Assembly: GCA_016742255.1 (NCBI GenBank)
Contig: JACVCB010000006.1
Location: 1-64,000 of the forward strand
Reading direction: 5' to 3'
DNA length: 64,000 nucleotides
Origin: Leptospira sp.
GTDB lineage: Bacteria > Spirochaetota > Leptospiria > Leptospirales > Leptospiraceae
The translations under genes and the position numbers were made by a program. Positions 9,990-18,171 of the stretch are shown piece by piece. The notes under the pieces were generated by a model. It was not told where the DNA came from and did no database searches. It was given only the letters and a program-made list of their open reading frames with translations. Every line of letters begins with the position of its first letter. The stretch's first letter is position 1.

Positions 9990-10125
9990 ATTCTTTCATA
10001 CGAAATGTAAACGTCGCGCAAGTTTTTCCAATTGTTTCCGAACAATGTTCGGCTTAGACTAAAGTAGCTACTTTTTTGCAATTGCCTTCTCCGATTCGTA
10101 AAAATTTGTTTCGGAGAGGTGTGCG

Positions 10126-10158
10126 GTTAGTTTGAAATTTAATACACTTCAAACTAAC
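10126..10158. other. perfect 11-bp inverted repeat between convergent genes
   Basis: Arms GTTAGTTTGAA and TTCAAACTAAC are separated by 11 bases. The repeat lies between the 3' ends of the acyl-CoA synthetase gene and the convergent membrane-protein gene. No T-run follows on either strand, so a classical intrinsic terminator is not supported. It could be an mRNA-stabilising hairpin or a protein site. Confidence 0.5.
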
Positions 10159-10269
10159 TACTTACTATTTGTTCACTTGAACTTGAAATGTTTGTTTTCT
10201 ATTTTATCGATGGAGTGGAAATCAATTTTTCTAAATTTTTTCAAGTATTGGAAATTTTTAAATAAAAAG

Positions 10270-11127
10270 CTATTTATTCATGCGCTTCGATAACAAAAAG
10301 TTTATGTAGATTGCCCGTAAAACAAAACCAGTCACAATCAATTGGATTGGAATCAAAATCATGTCCCATTGTTGTTCGGAAAAATTAGTCAAATATGGTC
10401 CATTCAAATGGAATGGAGGTAAAAAAGGAAACCGCATGAGAACTGTTAATGTTGTGACAACAATCGTGTCTGCTAATCCAAAATAATAAGAAAGTGGGTT
10501 TCGTTTTTTGTTCAAATGGTAGAGACCAACCATCACAAGAATACTCATTGGTTCCAAAAGTAAATAATAGGAGCTACTAAACGTTGGTAACGAAAGGAGT
10601 ACTATACGATACCCGGCATGGCAATAAATCCAAGCCAATGGTGATGAATTAAAGGTAAAAATATTCAGCTTAGTCTCGGTGGTTTGAAACCTAACTTTTG
10701 CCATTTCTTGTAGTAACCATATGATGAGAAAAAAACAAAGAAATCGGCTGAGAATCCCGCGATACGTTCCTCCATCAGGAGAGAAAATCATAACAAAGAT
10801 ATTTGCTAATACTGCAAAGTTGATATAACGATTAAAGCTAGGTAAGAATTTTTGTTGCTTTGATTCGGGTAAACAGACATATCCAATGACTACTCCTAAG
10901 CCAAATGGAAGGAGTAGTATCATTTTGGCAAATCCCATGATGGAAACCAAATCATGGTTGGATTGTGAAAGGAAATGGATCCCAACAAATACTGATAAGG
11001 TGAAAATCATAAAACCAAGAAGTTTTTGTCGGAAAACGGCCAAGAAACTAACAAGAGTTACGATAGTAATGGTAATAACTTGGTTCCAAAGGAAAAGGCT
11101 AAGATCAAATCCCAATTTGTGATTCAT
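10270..11127 (-). CDS. polytopic membrane protein, unknown
   Basis: 285 residues with about eight or nine hydrophobic segments and very few charged residues. ATG start at 11127. No transporter or enzyme motif is recognised. The pattern (a central basic loop, then segments ending in a short basic tail 'LLSKRMNK') only shows an integral inner-membrane protein. A short frame upstream (11124-11279) overlaps its ATG by four bases, which could couple translation. Confidence 0.75.
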   Translation of the reverse strand: MNHKLGFDLSLFLWNQVITITIVTLVSFLAVFRQKLLGFMIFTLSVFVGIHFLSQSNHDLVSIMGFAKMILLLPFGLGVVIGYVCLPESKQQKFLPSFNRYINFAVLANIFVMIFSPDGGTYRGILSRFLCFFLIIWLLQEMAKVRFQTTETKLNIFTFNSSPLAWIYCHAGYRIVLLSLPTFSSSYYLLLEPMSILVMVGLYHLNKKRNPLSYYFGLADTIVVTTLTVLMRFPFLPPFHLNGPYLTNFSEQQWDMILIPIQLIVTGFVLRAIYINFLLSKRMNK

Positions 11128-11279
11128 TTGGAAGTAGTTGTCCGTAAAATGATGTTTGGATCCGCTAGTCCAATTGAAGAAGTGGCCTGAGAAAATTCGC
11201 TAGTTCCAAAAATACCTTCGCCTCTAAGCAAAAAGTGAATAGAGAATACAAAAATGAATCTACATAGATTCTTGTGCAT
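11124..11279 (-). CDS. possible short exported leader gene
   Basis: A 51-codon frame starts 'MHKNLCRFIFVFSIHFLL', which looks like a signal peptide. It ends with a TGA that overlaps the ATG of the downstream membrane protein (ATGA). The overlap and the signal-like start favour a gene. A weak ribosome site and no recognised family speak against it. The surrounding 11280-11562 has no convincing gene. Confidence 0.3.
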   Translation of the reverse strand: MHKNLCRFIFVFSIHFLLRGEGIFGTSEFSQATSSIGLADPNIILRTTTSK

Positions 11280-11562
11280 TCGTTGATTCCAAACATTGGA
11301 TGGTATCTCGCAAGCAATTTGTTCCAACTTAAATCAATAGACTTTTGTTTGGCAATGAGTTCCATTCCATCCTTGGGTGGGCTTTCCGCAAAATAAAGGG
11401 AAAGCACTAAAATCAATTTTGGATGGCCAAAGGTTAAATTCTTCTTTCTCATTCGATGGTTTTTCGCAATTTGATTTTTGTATTGCAACGAAGGGAATCG
11501 AATTGCAGAATTTTGATTATGTGCTACAATCGATTTACGTTAGGTATCCGTTTGTCCCTTTT
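11280..11562. other. intergenic stretch without convincing gene
   Basis: Between the possible leader gene and the exported protein. A 107-codon minus-strand frame (11165-11488) and the upstream extension of the next gene both cross it, but neither looks protein-like. No clear promoter or repeat was seen. Confidence 0.5.
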
Positions 11563-12885
11563 ATGAAACAATATTTACTATTATTATGGTTCGTTTTTCT
11601 CTTCGCCAATATCTCCCTTCAGAGTGAAACCATTCTTTTTAAGTCTGGAGAAAAAATAGAAGGATCCGTTTTAGCCCAAGATAAGGATTCTGTTACAATC
11701 AAGTTAGCAGACGGAAATACGAAGGTGTACCCAAAGTCATCGATCCAAAAAGTTTTCTATGGGCGGAAAACAGATTCTGCGGCTCTTAAAAAAGACCCTC
11801 AGCCTTCTGAGAAAGAAAAAAAACTGAGAGAAGAGAAGGAACTTGCTGAAAAACAAAAACAGGAAGCAGAAGAACTCAAAACCAAAGAAGAAAAACTCAA
11901 AAAAAGAGAAGAACAACTTTCAAATGCAAAACGCCATTATCTAGAAGCTTCCTTGGGAATGGGGAGTGGTAAAAACCAGATGGAACTCCGTCCTTTCTTT
12001 CAAACCATTCAAATTGCGGGACTTCTATTTGGTGGTGGTGGGGCTGAGCTTCAGTCCACTCCATACAAAACAAAAAATCACAGTTTCACTCCCCGTTTGT
12101 TTTATGCTTGGAATCGTTTTACGGTTGAAATCCGAGGAACAGAAGCAAATGGAAATTTTAATATAGGTGGATTCCAAACGATCTCATCTGGTGGGGGAAG
12201 TGGTTCATCCTCGAGTGGTGAAAAATCAACGAATGCGTTATTTGGTAACGGAGATACAAAGTTTCAAAAGGTATCAACGAGAATCGGTTTTACGCCTTAT
12301 CCACATCCATTGTTTGATTTTCAAATCGTTGCTGGAGTGGAACGTATTTGGACAAAGAGTAACCAAGAGGTATCAAGCATTGGTGGATTGACAAGTACAG
12401 GTAATAATCCATCTCGAGCAGATTTCCGAAATTCGACTCAATCGCTCAAAGGGTATAGCGTAGGGATTGGATACGAATGGAAATTTTGGGATCGATTTTC
12501 TCTACAAGGGCAGATTTTGCATTTGGATATGCAAGGACCTTCTTCGTTTCGGAGTAATGAATTTGGTTTCGAAACTTCACCTTTTAAATATAGGCAATTT
12601 GGTTTGGACTACCAATGGAAATCTACTGGAACAGAAGTGAATGTAAAATTTTCTACAAAAATCAAAGGTGATGTCAGTTTCTTTTTGGAAGCAAGTAACA
12701 TGGTTCTAAAAAACAAATTAGGATCGGGTTATATCACTGAAAATGAAGGAGGAGGAGGGAATTCCGACCCTTCTCAAATTTTAGTGAAAGTGTATGCTCC
12801 TCAAATCATCATTCCCATGTTATTGGATTCCAAAACAATCCTTACTTACGTACAAGTTGGTGCAAATTATCGCTTTAATTTTTAG
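11563..12885 (+). CDS. exported beta-barrel-like protein with leptospiral N-terminal module
   Basis: 440 residues from the ATG that begins the signal peptide 'MKQYLLLLWFVFLFANISLQ'. The frame is open 186 bp further up, but that part is not protein-like. After cleavage comes a short beta module ('ETILFKSGEKIEGSVLAQD', ending 'PKSSIQKVFYG'). I recall this module at the start of several leptospiral proteins (the LA_0442/LA_0875 type). A Lys/Glu-rich coiled coil follows (about residues 75-125). The remainder has alternating aromatic strands and ends in 'YRFNF', a typical C-terminal signal for outer-membrane insertion. Function unknown. Confidence 0.75.
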   Translation: MKQYLLLLWFVFLFANISLQSETILFKSGEKIEGSVLAQDKDSVTIKLADGNTKVYPKSSIQKVFYGRKTDSAALKKDPQPSEKEKKLREEKELAEKQKQEAEELKTKEEKLKKREEQLSNAKRHYLEASLGMGSGKNQMELRPFFQTIQIAGLLFGGGGAELQSTPYKTKNHSFTPRLFYAWNRFTVEIRGTEANGNFNIGGFQTISSGGGSGSSSSGEKSTNALFGNGDTKFQKVSTRIGFTPYPHPLFDFQIVAGVERIWTKSNQEVSSIGGLTSTGNNPSRADFRNSTQSLKGYSVGIGYEWKFWDRFSLQGQILHLDMQGPSSFRSNEFGFETSPFKYRQFGLDYQWKSTGTEVNVKFSTKIKGDVSFFLEASNMVLKNKLGSGYITENEGGGGNSDPSQILVKVYAPQIIIPMLLDSKTILTYVQVGANYRFNF

Positions 12886-13013
12886 ACGAAACGTATGCAA
12901 TTACGGGTGTTATGGGGCAAGGAAATTCTACTTTGATTGCTGACATTACAGCAGGTTGGACTCCTGATCCTTGTAATTTGAGTAACCAGCAGTTAATCTG
13001 TGTGGAACAATAA
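12882..13013 (+). pseudogene. possible gene-end remnant
   Basis: An open stretch of about 43 codons in another frame, directly after the previous stop, encodes protein-like sequence ending 'AGWTPDPCNLSNQQLICVEQ' and a TAA. It is closed upstream by a stop at 12876. It reads like the C-terminus of a cysteine-containing exported protein whose body is gone. It could also be chance. An ATG at 12912 would give 33 residues. Confidence 0.3.
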
Positions 13014-13078
13014 CTCACTTTATCTAATTGATTTCACATAAAATCAGTTAGACGATTTCTCTAATTTCATTTGATCAT

Positions 13079-13966
13079 TTATTCCATTTCCAATTTCCAT
13101 TTTTCTGCTGATTTGAGAATCTCTTCCGCGAGGAAAGCAAGTGTAGGTCCTGATTTTTTTCGATAACAGAGATAAAATTTTCGTTCGGTGTTCCAGTCTT
13201 CGAATTTAATTTTTTTCAATTTTGAATTAATTGAATATTCAGATAAAAATCCAATCCCAAGTCCTGCTTCTAATGATTTGATAACGGATTCTACACTCCT
13301 CAGTTCCATTGCTATGTTTGGACCAAAATCTTTTGTAAATGATTTGATCTTTTTTTCGACAGCTTTTCTCAGAGCTGATCCTGGATGGAAACATACAAAA
13401 GGTTGTTTTTTTAAATCATCAATTTTGATTTTTGTCTTTTGGAAGATCGGATGGTCTTTTGCTGCAACTGGATAAATTTTGTCAGATAAAAATTCCAATA
13501 CATTCAAACTTGGTTCCGAAATGGGGCCTGTTAAGATACCAAGATCAACTTCCCCTTTTAATACTGCGTCCTTGGTTTCAGATGCGTCTCCTTCGCGAAC
13601 GGAAAGAGAGAGCCCTGGTCTTTTTTTTAGAATTTCTTTTAAGATTTGAGGTAAGATCCAAGCGGATACTGTCGCACCTGCAGAGATTGAAAAATTTCCT
13701 TTTAATTCATTCTCTTTCGAAAAAGCATTTTGAATTTCTTCCCATAACTCCTTCATCCGAACTGAATATTGATAGAATCTTTCACCTTCATGAGTAAGCC
13801 TAACCGACCTTCCTCCTCTTTCCAAAACGGTGATCCCTAATTCTTTTTCTAAAAGAAATATTTGTTTGGAGAGTGCTGGTTGTGTTAATCCCAATCGGCT
13901 TGCTGCTTTTTGAAATGTGCCTGATTCTGAGATTTCAAGAAAGTAGATGATCTGACGGAATTCCAT
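13079..13966 (-). CDS. LysR-family regulator divergent from leuCD
   Basis: 295 residues. The N-terminal winged helix-turn-helix is classical: 'FLEISESGTFQKAASRLGLT', then 'QPALSKQIFLLEKELGITVLER'. A periplasmic-binding-like effector domain follows (about residues 90-290). The gene starts 92 bp from leuC on the opposite strand, a usual layout for a LysR activator of its neighbour. A palindrome with T-N11-A spacing lies just before its start codon, so both autoregulation and control of leuCD are likely. The effector (perhaps a leucine-pathway intermediate) is inference. Confidence 0.92.
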   Translation of the reverse strand: MEFRQIIYFLEISESGTFQKAASRLGLTQPALSKQIFLLEKELGITVLERGGRSVRLTHEGERFYQYSVRMKELWEEIQNAFSKENELKGNFSISAGATVSAWILPQILKEILKKRPGLSLSVREGDASETKDAVLKGEVDLGILTGPISEPSLNVLEFLSDKIYPVAAKDHPIFQKTKIKIDDLKKQPFVCFHPGSALRKAVEKKIKSFTKDFGPNIAMELRSVESVIKSLEAGLGIGFLSEYSINSKLKKIKFEDWNTERKFYLCYRKKSGPTLAFLAEEILKSAEKWKLEME

Positions 13967-13972
13967 AAATAC

Positions 13973-13991
13973 ATATAACTTTTAGTTATAT
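13973..13991. promoter_or_regulatory. candidate LysR operator
   Basis: The perfect inverted repeat ATATAACT-TTT-AGTTATAT contains the T-N11-A arrangement of LysR boxes. It lies 6 bp upstream of the LysR gene and about 68 bp upstream of leuC. Confidence 0.65.
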
Positions 13992-14058
13992 ATTTCATAA
14001 AACCAATTTATTTGCATTATATTCAAATTTTTGATACTGTATTTAGCAAGAGGGAAAT

Positions 14059-15462
14059 ATGGGACAGACTCTATACGACAAAATTTGGGAAAACCATCGG
14101 ATCATAGAAAGTTCAGATTCGGAAACGATTTTATATGTGGACAGGCATATCCTTCACGAGGTAACTTCAGCCCAAGCATTTGATGGTTTAAGAGATAAAA
14201 ATCGGGATGTAAGAAGGAAAGATCTCACCTTTGGAGTTGTGGATCACAATGTTTCCACTAGAGACCGGAAAAACAGAGATGCCGCGGGACCTGTCTCACG
14301 TTTACAAATTGATACAATGGAGAAAAACTGCAAAGAGTTTGGAATTCAATTGTACGGACCAGAAGATCCAGAGCAAGGGATTGTACATGTAGTTGGTCCT
14401 GAGATAGGATTTACAATCCCAGGTTCAGTCATTGTATGCGGAGATTCTCATACAGCAACCCATGGCGCCTTTGGTGCGTTAGCGTTTGGAATTGGAACGA
14501 GTGAAGTGGAACATGTTCTCGCGACACAAACCTTAAAACAGGCTAAAACCAAATCAATGTTAGTTCGATTTGTTGGAACACCTGGATTTGGGATTACGGC
14601 AAAAGATATTGTCCTAGCACTCATTGCAAAAATCGGAACTTCCGGAGGAAGAGGATATACGATTGAATATTCAGGTGAATGGATTGAATCATTATCGATG
14701 GAAGCACGAATGACCTTATGTAATATGAGTATCGAAGCCGGTGCAAGAGCAAGTCTTATCGCGCCAGACGAGATAACATTTGAATATCTAAGAGATAAAA
14801 AACTCATTCCGAAAGGTGAAAGTTTTCAGAAAGCAGTCGAGTATTGGAAAACATATTTCTCTGATGATGGTGCAATTTTTGACAAAGAGATCGAATTAGA
14901 TCTATCTAAGATTGAACCGCAGGTCACGTGGGGGACAAATCCATCACAGACGATATCGATTGGAAGTTTCATTCCTAATCCAGAAGAGTTCCAGGACATA
15001 CGAGAAAGAGAAACGGCAAAAAATGCTTTGGCGTATATGGATTTACAACCAGGTACTCCAATGTCTTCAATTAACATCGATAAGGTGTTCATCGGATCTT
15101 GTACGAATGGTAGAATTGAAGATTTACGATCTGCTGCGGAAGTGGCAAAAGGAAAAAAAGTTCATCCGAATGTAATAGCTCTTGTGGTTCCTGGTTCTGG
15201 TAGAGTCAAACGGCAAGCGGAACAAGAGGGTTTGGACAAAATCTTTTTAGAAGCGGGATTTGAATGGAGAGAACCTGGTTGTTCTCTTTGCCTTGCAATG
15301 AATGACGACGTTTTACAACCAGGAGAAAGATGTGCCTCTACTTCGAATCGTAACTTTGAAGGAAGGCAGGGAAGAGGAGGGAGGACACATTTAGTGAGTC
15401 CTTCCATGGCAGCTGCAGCAGCAGTGACTGGAAAATTAACAGATGTGAGGAGATTCGCATGA
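14059..15462 (+). CDS. leuC: 3-isopropylmalate dehydratase large subunit
   Basis: 467 residues, the normal LeuC length. With LeuD it isomerises 2-isopropylmalate to 3-isopropylmalate in leucine synthesis. The three [4Fe-4S] ligands are present: Cys348 in 'GSCTNGR' and Cys408/Cys411 in 'GCSLCLAMN'. Substrate-site motifs include '[19 protein letters not shown]' and '[14 protein letters not shown]'. ATG start with GAGGGA upstream. It overlaps leuD by four bases (ATGA), so the two are translated together. Confidence 0.98.
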   Translation: MGQTLYDKIWENHRIIESSDSETILYVDRHILHEVTSAQAFDGLRDKNRDVRRKDLTFGVVDHNVSTRDRKNRDAAGPVSRLQIDTMEKNCKEFGIQLYGPEDPEQGIVHVVGPEIGFTIPGSVIVCGDSHTATHGAFGALAFGIGTSEVEHVLATQTLKQAKTKSMLVRFVGTPGFGITAKDIVLALIAKIGTSGGRGYTIEYSGEWIESLSMEARMTLCNMSIEAGARASLIAPDEITFEYLRDKKLIPKGESFQKAVEYWKTYFSDDGAIFDKEIELDLSKIEPQVTWGTNPSQTISIGSFIPNPEEFQDIRERETAKNALAYMDLQPGTPMSSINIDKVFIGSCTNGRIEDLRSAAEVAKGKKVHPNVIALVVPGSGRVKRQAEQEGLDKIFLEAGFEWREPGCSLCLAMNDDVLQPGERCASTSNRNFEGRQGRGGRTHLVSPSMAAAAAVTGKLTDVRRFA

Positions 15463-16085
15463 AGGCAAATCATTGGACAAAACATACGGGAGTTGTTGTC
15501 TCCATTCCAAGAGAGGACATTGATACCGATCAAATCCTACCCAAACAATTTATGAAGTTAATCAATAAAAAGGGTTTTGGTACCCATTTATTCCATGATT
15601 GGCGGTATTTAGACCTTGAAGGAAAGGTATTGAATCCAGAATTTATTTTGAACCAAGAAAGATTTATGAATGCGAGTGTTCTCATTGCTGGAAAAAATTT
15701 TGGCTGTGGTTCGAGTCGGGAACATGCACCTTGGGCACTTGCTGATTTTGGATTCCGAGTGATTATCGCTCCTTCTTTTGCAGACATATTTGCAATCAAT
15801 GCTGCTAAGAATGGAATCGCTCTCGTTCGTTTACAGGAAGGAGAAATCCATTCTTTGTTGGAATGGGTTTCCAATCAAGGAATCGCACAAATCCAAATCG
15901 ATCTAGAAACGTTTGAGGTGAAAGCTGGGGAACATAACTTTCCATTCCAATTGGATTCTGCTTCCGTGAATCGGATCCGCAATGGTTGGGACGACATTGA
16001 TATCACTTTGAAACACGCAAATGAGATTTTGGAATTCGAAACAACACAGAGGAAAGAACGATCGTTTTTAGAAGTCTGTTGGTGA
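15459..16085 (+). CDS. leuD: 3-isopropylmalate dehydratase small subunit
   Basis: 208 residues, full length. The swivel domain of the LeuCD isomerase. It shows '[10 protein letters not shown]' near the start and '[17 protein letters not shown]', the substrate-recognition loop, near residue 80. The start codon overlaps the leuC stop. The gene is followed by a repeat-rich intergenic region, and no further leucine gene lies downstream here. Confidence 0.97.
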   Translation: MKANHWTKHTGVVVSIPREDIDTDQILPKQFMKLINKKGFGTHLFHDWRYLDLEGKVLNPEFILNQERFMNASVLIAGKNFGCGSSREHAPWALADFGFRVIIAPSFADIFAINAAKNGIALVRLQEGEIHSLLEWVSNQGIAQIQIDLETFEVKAGEHNFPFQLDSASVNRIRNGWDDIDITLKHANEILEFETTQRKERSFLEVCW

Positions 16086-16127
16086 ATTGATTCTTTGGGT
16101 GTAAATGAGTTATCAGATTACAGACAC

Positions 16128-16280
16128 GCGAGAAGGATAGAAAGGGCGCGTAAGCGGTCGCATTTTGCGACCGAAGCCCTGGATAGCCTGGCCCCTGAAT
16201 ACGAAAAGCCCCAAGCGACACGAAGCCAATGCAATTTGATGGATCGTGCCTGGGGCTCGCCCAGCGGAAAGAAATGGTTA
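16128..16280. repeat. structured GC-rich element A
   Basis: A block of about 150 bp after leuD has much higher GC than its neighbours. It contains a perfect hairpin (GGTCGCA-TTT-TGCGACC). It also contains a longer stem in which GCCCCA and CACGA pair with TCGTG and TGGGGC about 40 bases away. It resembles intergenic repeats I recall from leptospiral genomes. Short frames through it (16095-16283 on plus, 16003-16404 on minus) are best read as non-genic. Confidence 0.6.
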
Positions 16281-16310
16281 TGAGACATAATGTGTCCGTG
16301 AATTTAAAAT

Positions 16311-16376
16311 CCCCCACCCGAGTTAGGGAGGAGGGGAGTGGCTCGTGGGCAGGTGCTCTTCCCCCCTGTAACAGAC
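16311..16376. repeat. dispersed GC-rich repeat, element B copy 2
   Basis: Second copy of the unit at 1149-1210, in the same orientation. Both share CCCGAGTT, then GGGGAGTGGCTCGTGGGCAG and GTG. The left arm here reads CCACCCGAG, which weakens the pairing seen in copy 1. It lies 30 bp after element A. Confidence 0.7.
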
Positions 16377-16537
16377 CCACTTGATTTGCAAAGAAACAAC
16401 CCAAGGAATTGTATTTTTTTGCCAGAATGTTCGTGTTTTGGCCCCCAATGGAGGGAATCGGTGGTAAAAGGATGATACTTAACCATCTGGGTAACTATTT
16501 GGATTGCCAAACTGTCTGGAGTTAGAAAGTTAGCCAA

Positions 16538-17242
16538 ATGGATAACAATAGCCCAACAAACCTACTCCTTTATTACCACCCACTGGCTTCCTTTTGCCAC
16601 AAGGTCCTCATTGCCTTGTATGAAAATGGAACTGAATTTGAACCAAGGTTTGTAGACCTATCGGAGGAAGAATCTAGATCAGAATTATTCGCTTATTGGC
16701 CTGTTGGGAAAATTCCACTTTTGAGAGATCGGATGCGTAACCAAATCATCCCTGAGACAAGTGTCATCATTGAATACATCAGCGAATACTATCCAGGAAC
16801 TGCTAATTTGCTACCAACTCCAACACAAGAATCCATTGGAGTGAGACTCTGGGACCGATTTTTTGATTTGTACATCAGTGATTCTGTCCAAAAAATTGTT
16901 TTGGATCGCATTCGCCCTGAGGGACAAAAAGATCCATTTGGTGTTGAACGTGCTTATGAAAGATTGCCTGTCGCATATGGTATGTTAGAAAAAGAATTAG
17001 ATACAAAGAACTACATTGTATCTGATCACTTTAGCATGGCAGATTGTTCCGCAGTTCCTGCTTTGTTTTATTCCGATACGCTTCTTAGTTTTCGCAATGG
17101 TTACCCAAAACTAACTAATTATTTTGAAAGATTATTGGAAAAAGATTCCGTTAAACGAACATTAGATGAAGCAGAGCCTTATTTTCATATGTATCCTTTT
17201 TTTGATCAAATTCCAAAAAGATTTTTGAAAGAAAAAAAGTAA
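16538..17242 (+). CDS. glutathione S-transferase family protein
   Basis: 234 residues. The N-terminal thioredoxin-like domain (about residues 8-85) has 'LYYHPLASFCHKVLIALYENG', the cis-proline region 'VGKIPLLRD' and the glutathione gamma-Glu site 'PETSVIIEYISEYYP'. An all-helical C-terminal domain follows, with 'SMADCSAVPAL' matching the conserved 'S.AD....P.L'. The substrate is unknown. It is followed 29 bp later by an ArsR/AHSA1 pair on the same strand. Confidence 0.9.
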   Translation: MDNNSPTNLLLYYHPLASFCHKVLIALYENGTEFEPRFVDLSEEESRSELFAYWPVGKIPLLRDRMRNQIIPETSVIIEYISEYYPGTANLLPTPTQESIGVRLWDRFFDLYISDSVQKIVLDRIRPEGQKDPFGVERAYERLPVAYGMLEKELDTKNYIVSDHFSMADCSAVPALFYSDTLLSFRNGYPKLTNYFERLLEKDSVKRTLDEAEPYFHMYPFFDQIPKRFLKEKK

Positions 17243-17271
17243 GGACATTTTTTTACGATTTTCGACAATGA

Positions 17272-17631
17272 ATGAATTTTAATATGACACTGAAAGAACC
17301 TGGAATAGACCAAATTTTTCATGCACTTGCTGACCCGAGTCGATTGCAAATGGTGGAACGATTGAGTTTGGGATCTGCTTCCGTTATGGAATTAGCCGAA
17401 CCATTGGATATGGCTTTACCATCTGTATTAAAACATTTGAAAGTTTTAGAAAATGGTGGGTTAGTGCAATCCAATAAATCAGGAAGAGTACGGACATACG
17501 AATTAAATTTTTCAAAATTGAATGGCATCAATTCATGGTTAGATGAAAGGAAGTCTACTTGGAATCGTAGTTTTGATCGATTGAGTCAATTTTTAATCGA
17601 ATCGTCAGAAGAAAACTCGGATGGAGTCTAA
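17272..17631 (+). CDS. ArsR-family transcription regulator
   Basis: 119 residues forming one winged helix-turn-helix: 'IFHALADPSRLQMVERL', 'SVMELAEPLDMALPSVLKHL', then the wing. It has no CxC or other obvious metal-binding cluster. It therefore belongs to the non-metal ArsR branch usually paired with an AHSA1-type protein, as here. Its end overlaps the next gene by 11 bp, so the two are co-translated. It likely represses its own operon (inference). Confidence 0.92.
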   Translation: MNFNMTLKEPGIDQIFHALADPSRLQMVERLSLGSASVMELAEPLDMALPSVLKHLKVLENGGLVQSNKSGRVRTYELNFSKLNGINSWLDERKSTWNRSFDRLSQFLIESSEENSDGV

Positions 17632-18112
17632 AAAAATCAGAATGTTAGTCACCAATACATCTTTTACCATTGATCGAATCTTACCCGCATCAAAAGAAAA
17701 AGTTTTTGCAGCTTGGGCGAACCCGGAGTCAAAACGTAAGTGGTTTTCATGCCACGATGATTGGAAAACTGTAGAGTTCAGTTTGGATTTTCGAGTGGGT
17801 GGAAAAGAATCCAATTTAGTGATCACACCTTCTGGAAGTCGGCATGTTTTTGATGCTACCTATTATGATATCATTCCAAACGAAAGAATCGTTTATGCAT
17901 TTGGAATGTATATGAATGATATTCGGATTTCAGTTTCTTTGGTTACTGTTATCTTTGAATCGTTAATTGAAGGTAGAACTAAGATGACTTTTACCGAACA
18001 AATTGTACTCCTTGGAGAAGTTTCCGAGGAAGGAATACAAAAGATCGAAATACAAGGTAGAATCGAAGGGACAAATGCTGGATTTGATCGTCTCGTCAAA
18101 GAACTTTCTTAA
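17621..18112 (+). CDS. AHSA1/SRPBCC-domain protein
   Basis: 163 residues, one START-like SRPBCC fold: 'FTIDRILPASKEKVFAAWAN' and 'KRKWFSC' at the start, 'DFRVGGKE' after, and a long C-terminal helix 'GTNAGFDRLVKELS'. Proteins of this group (Activator of Hsp90 ATPase homologue 1-like) bind hydrophobic ligands, but their roles are mostly unknown. The pairing with the preceding ArsR gene is a common bacterial module. Confidence 0.88.
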   Translation: MESKKIRMLVTNTSFTIDRILPASKEKVFAAWANPESKRKWFSCHDDWKTVEFSLDFRVGGKESNLVITPSGSRHVFDATYYDIIPNERIVYAFGMYMNDIRISVSLVTVIFESLIEGRTKMTFTEQIVLLGEVSEEGIQKIEIQGRIEGTNAGFDRLVKELS

Positions 18113-18171
18113 TCTTGGATCACGGATTTCTTTTGACCAATTGAAAAAATTGACAACAGCAAATGAGATGA

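Noticed and set aside
10037..10078. Hairpin CCGAAC-AAT-GTTCGG and palindrome AAAGTAGCTACTTT with T-run as terminator of the acyl-CoA synthetase gene
   Set aside because: The first stem is short and far from the T-run; the second leaves only a five-base A/T-rich stem, so evidence is too weak to list.
11165..11488. 107-codon minus-strand frame
   Set aside because: Composition is not protein-like, there is no ribosome site, and it crosses the upstream region of the exported protein gene.
16003..16404. A 133-codon minus-strand frame and a 62-codon plus-strand frame (16095-16283) after leuD
   Set aside because: Both run through the GC-rich repeats; their lengths follow from the composition and no ribosome site or domain is visible.
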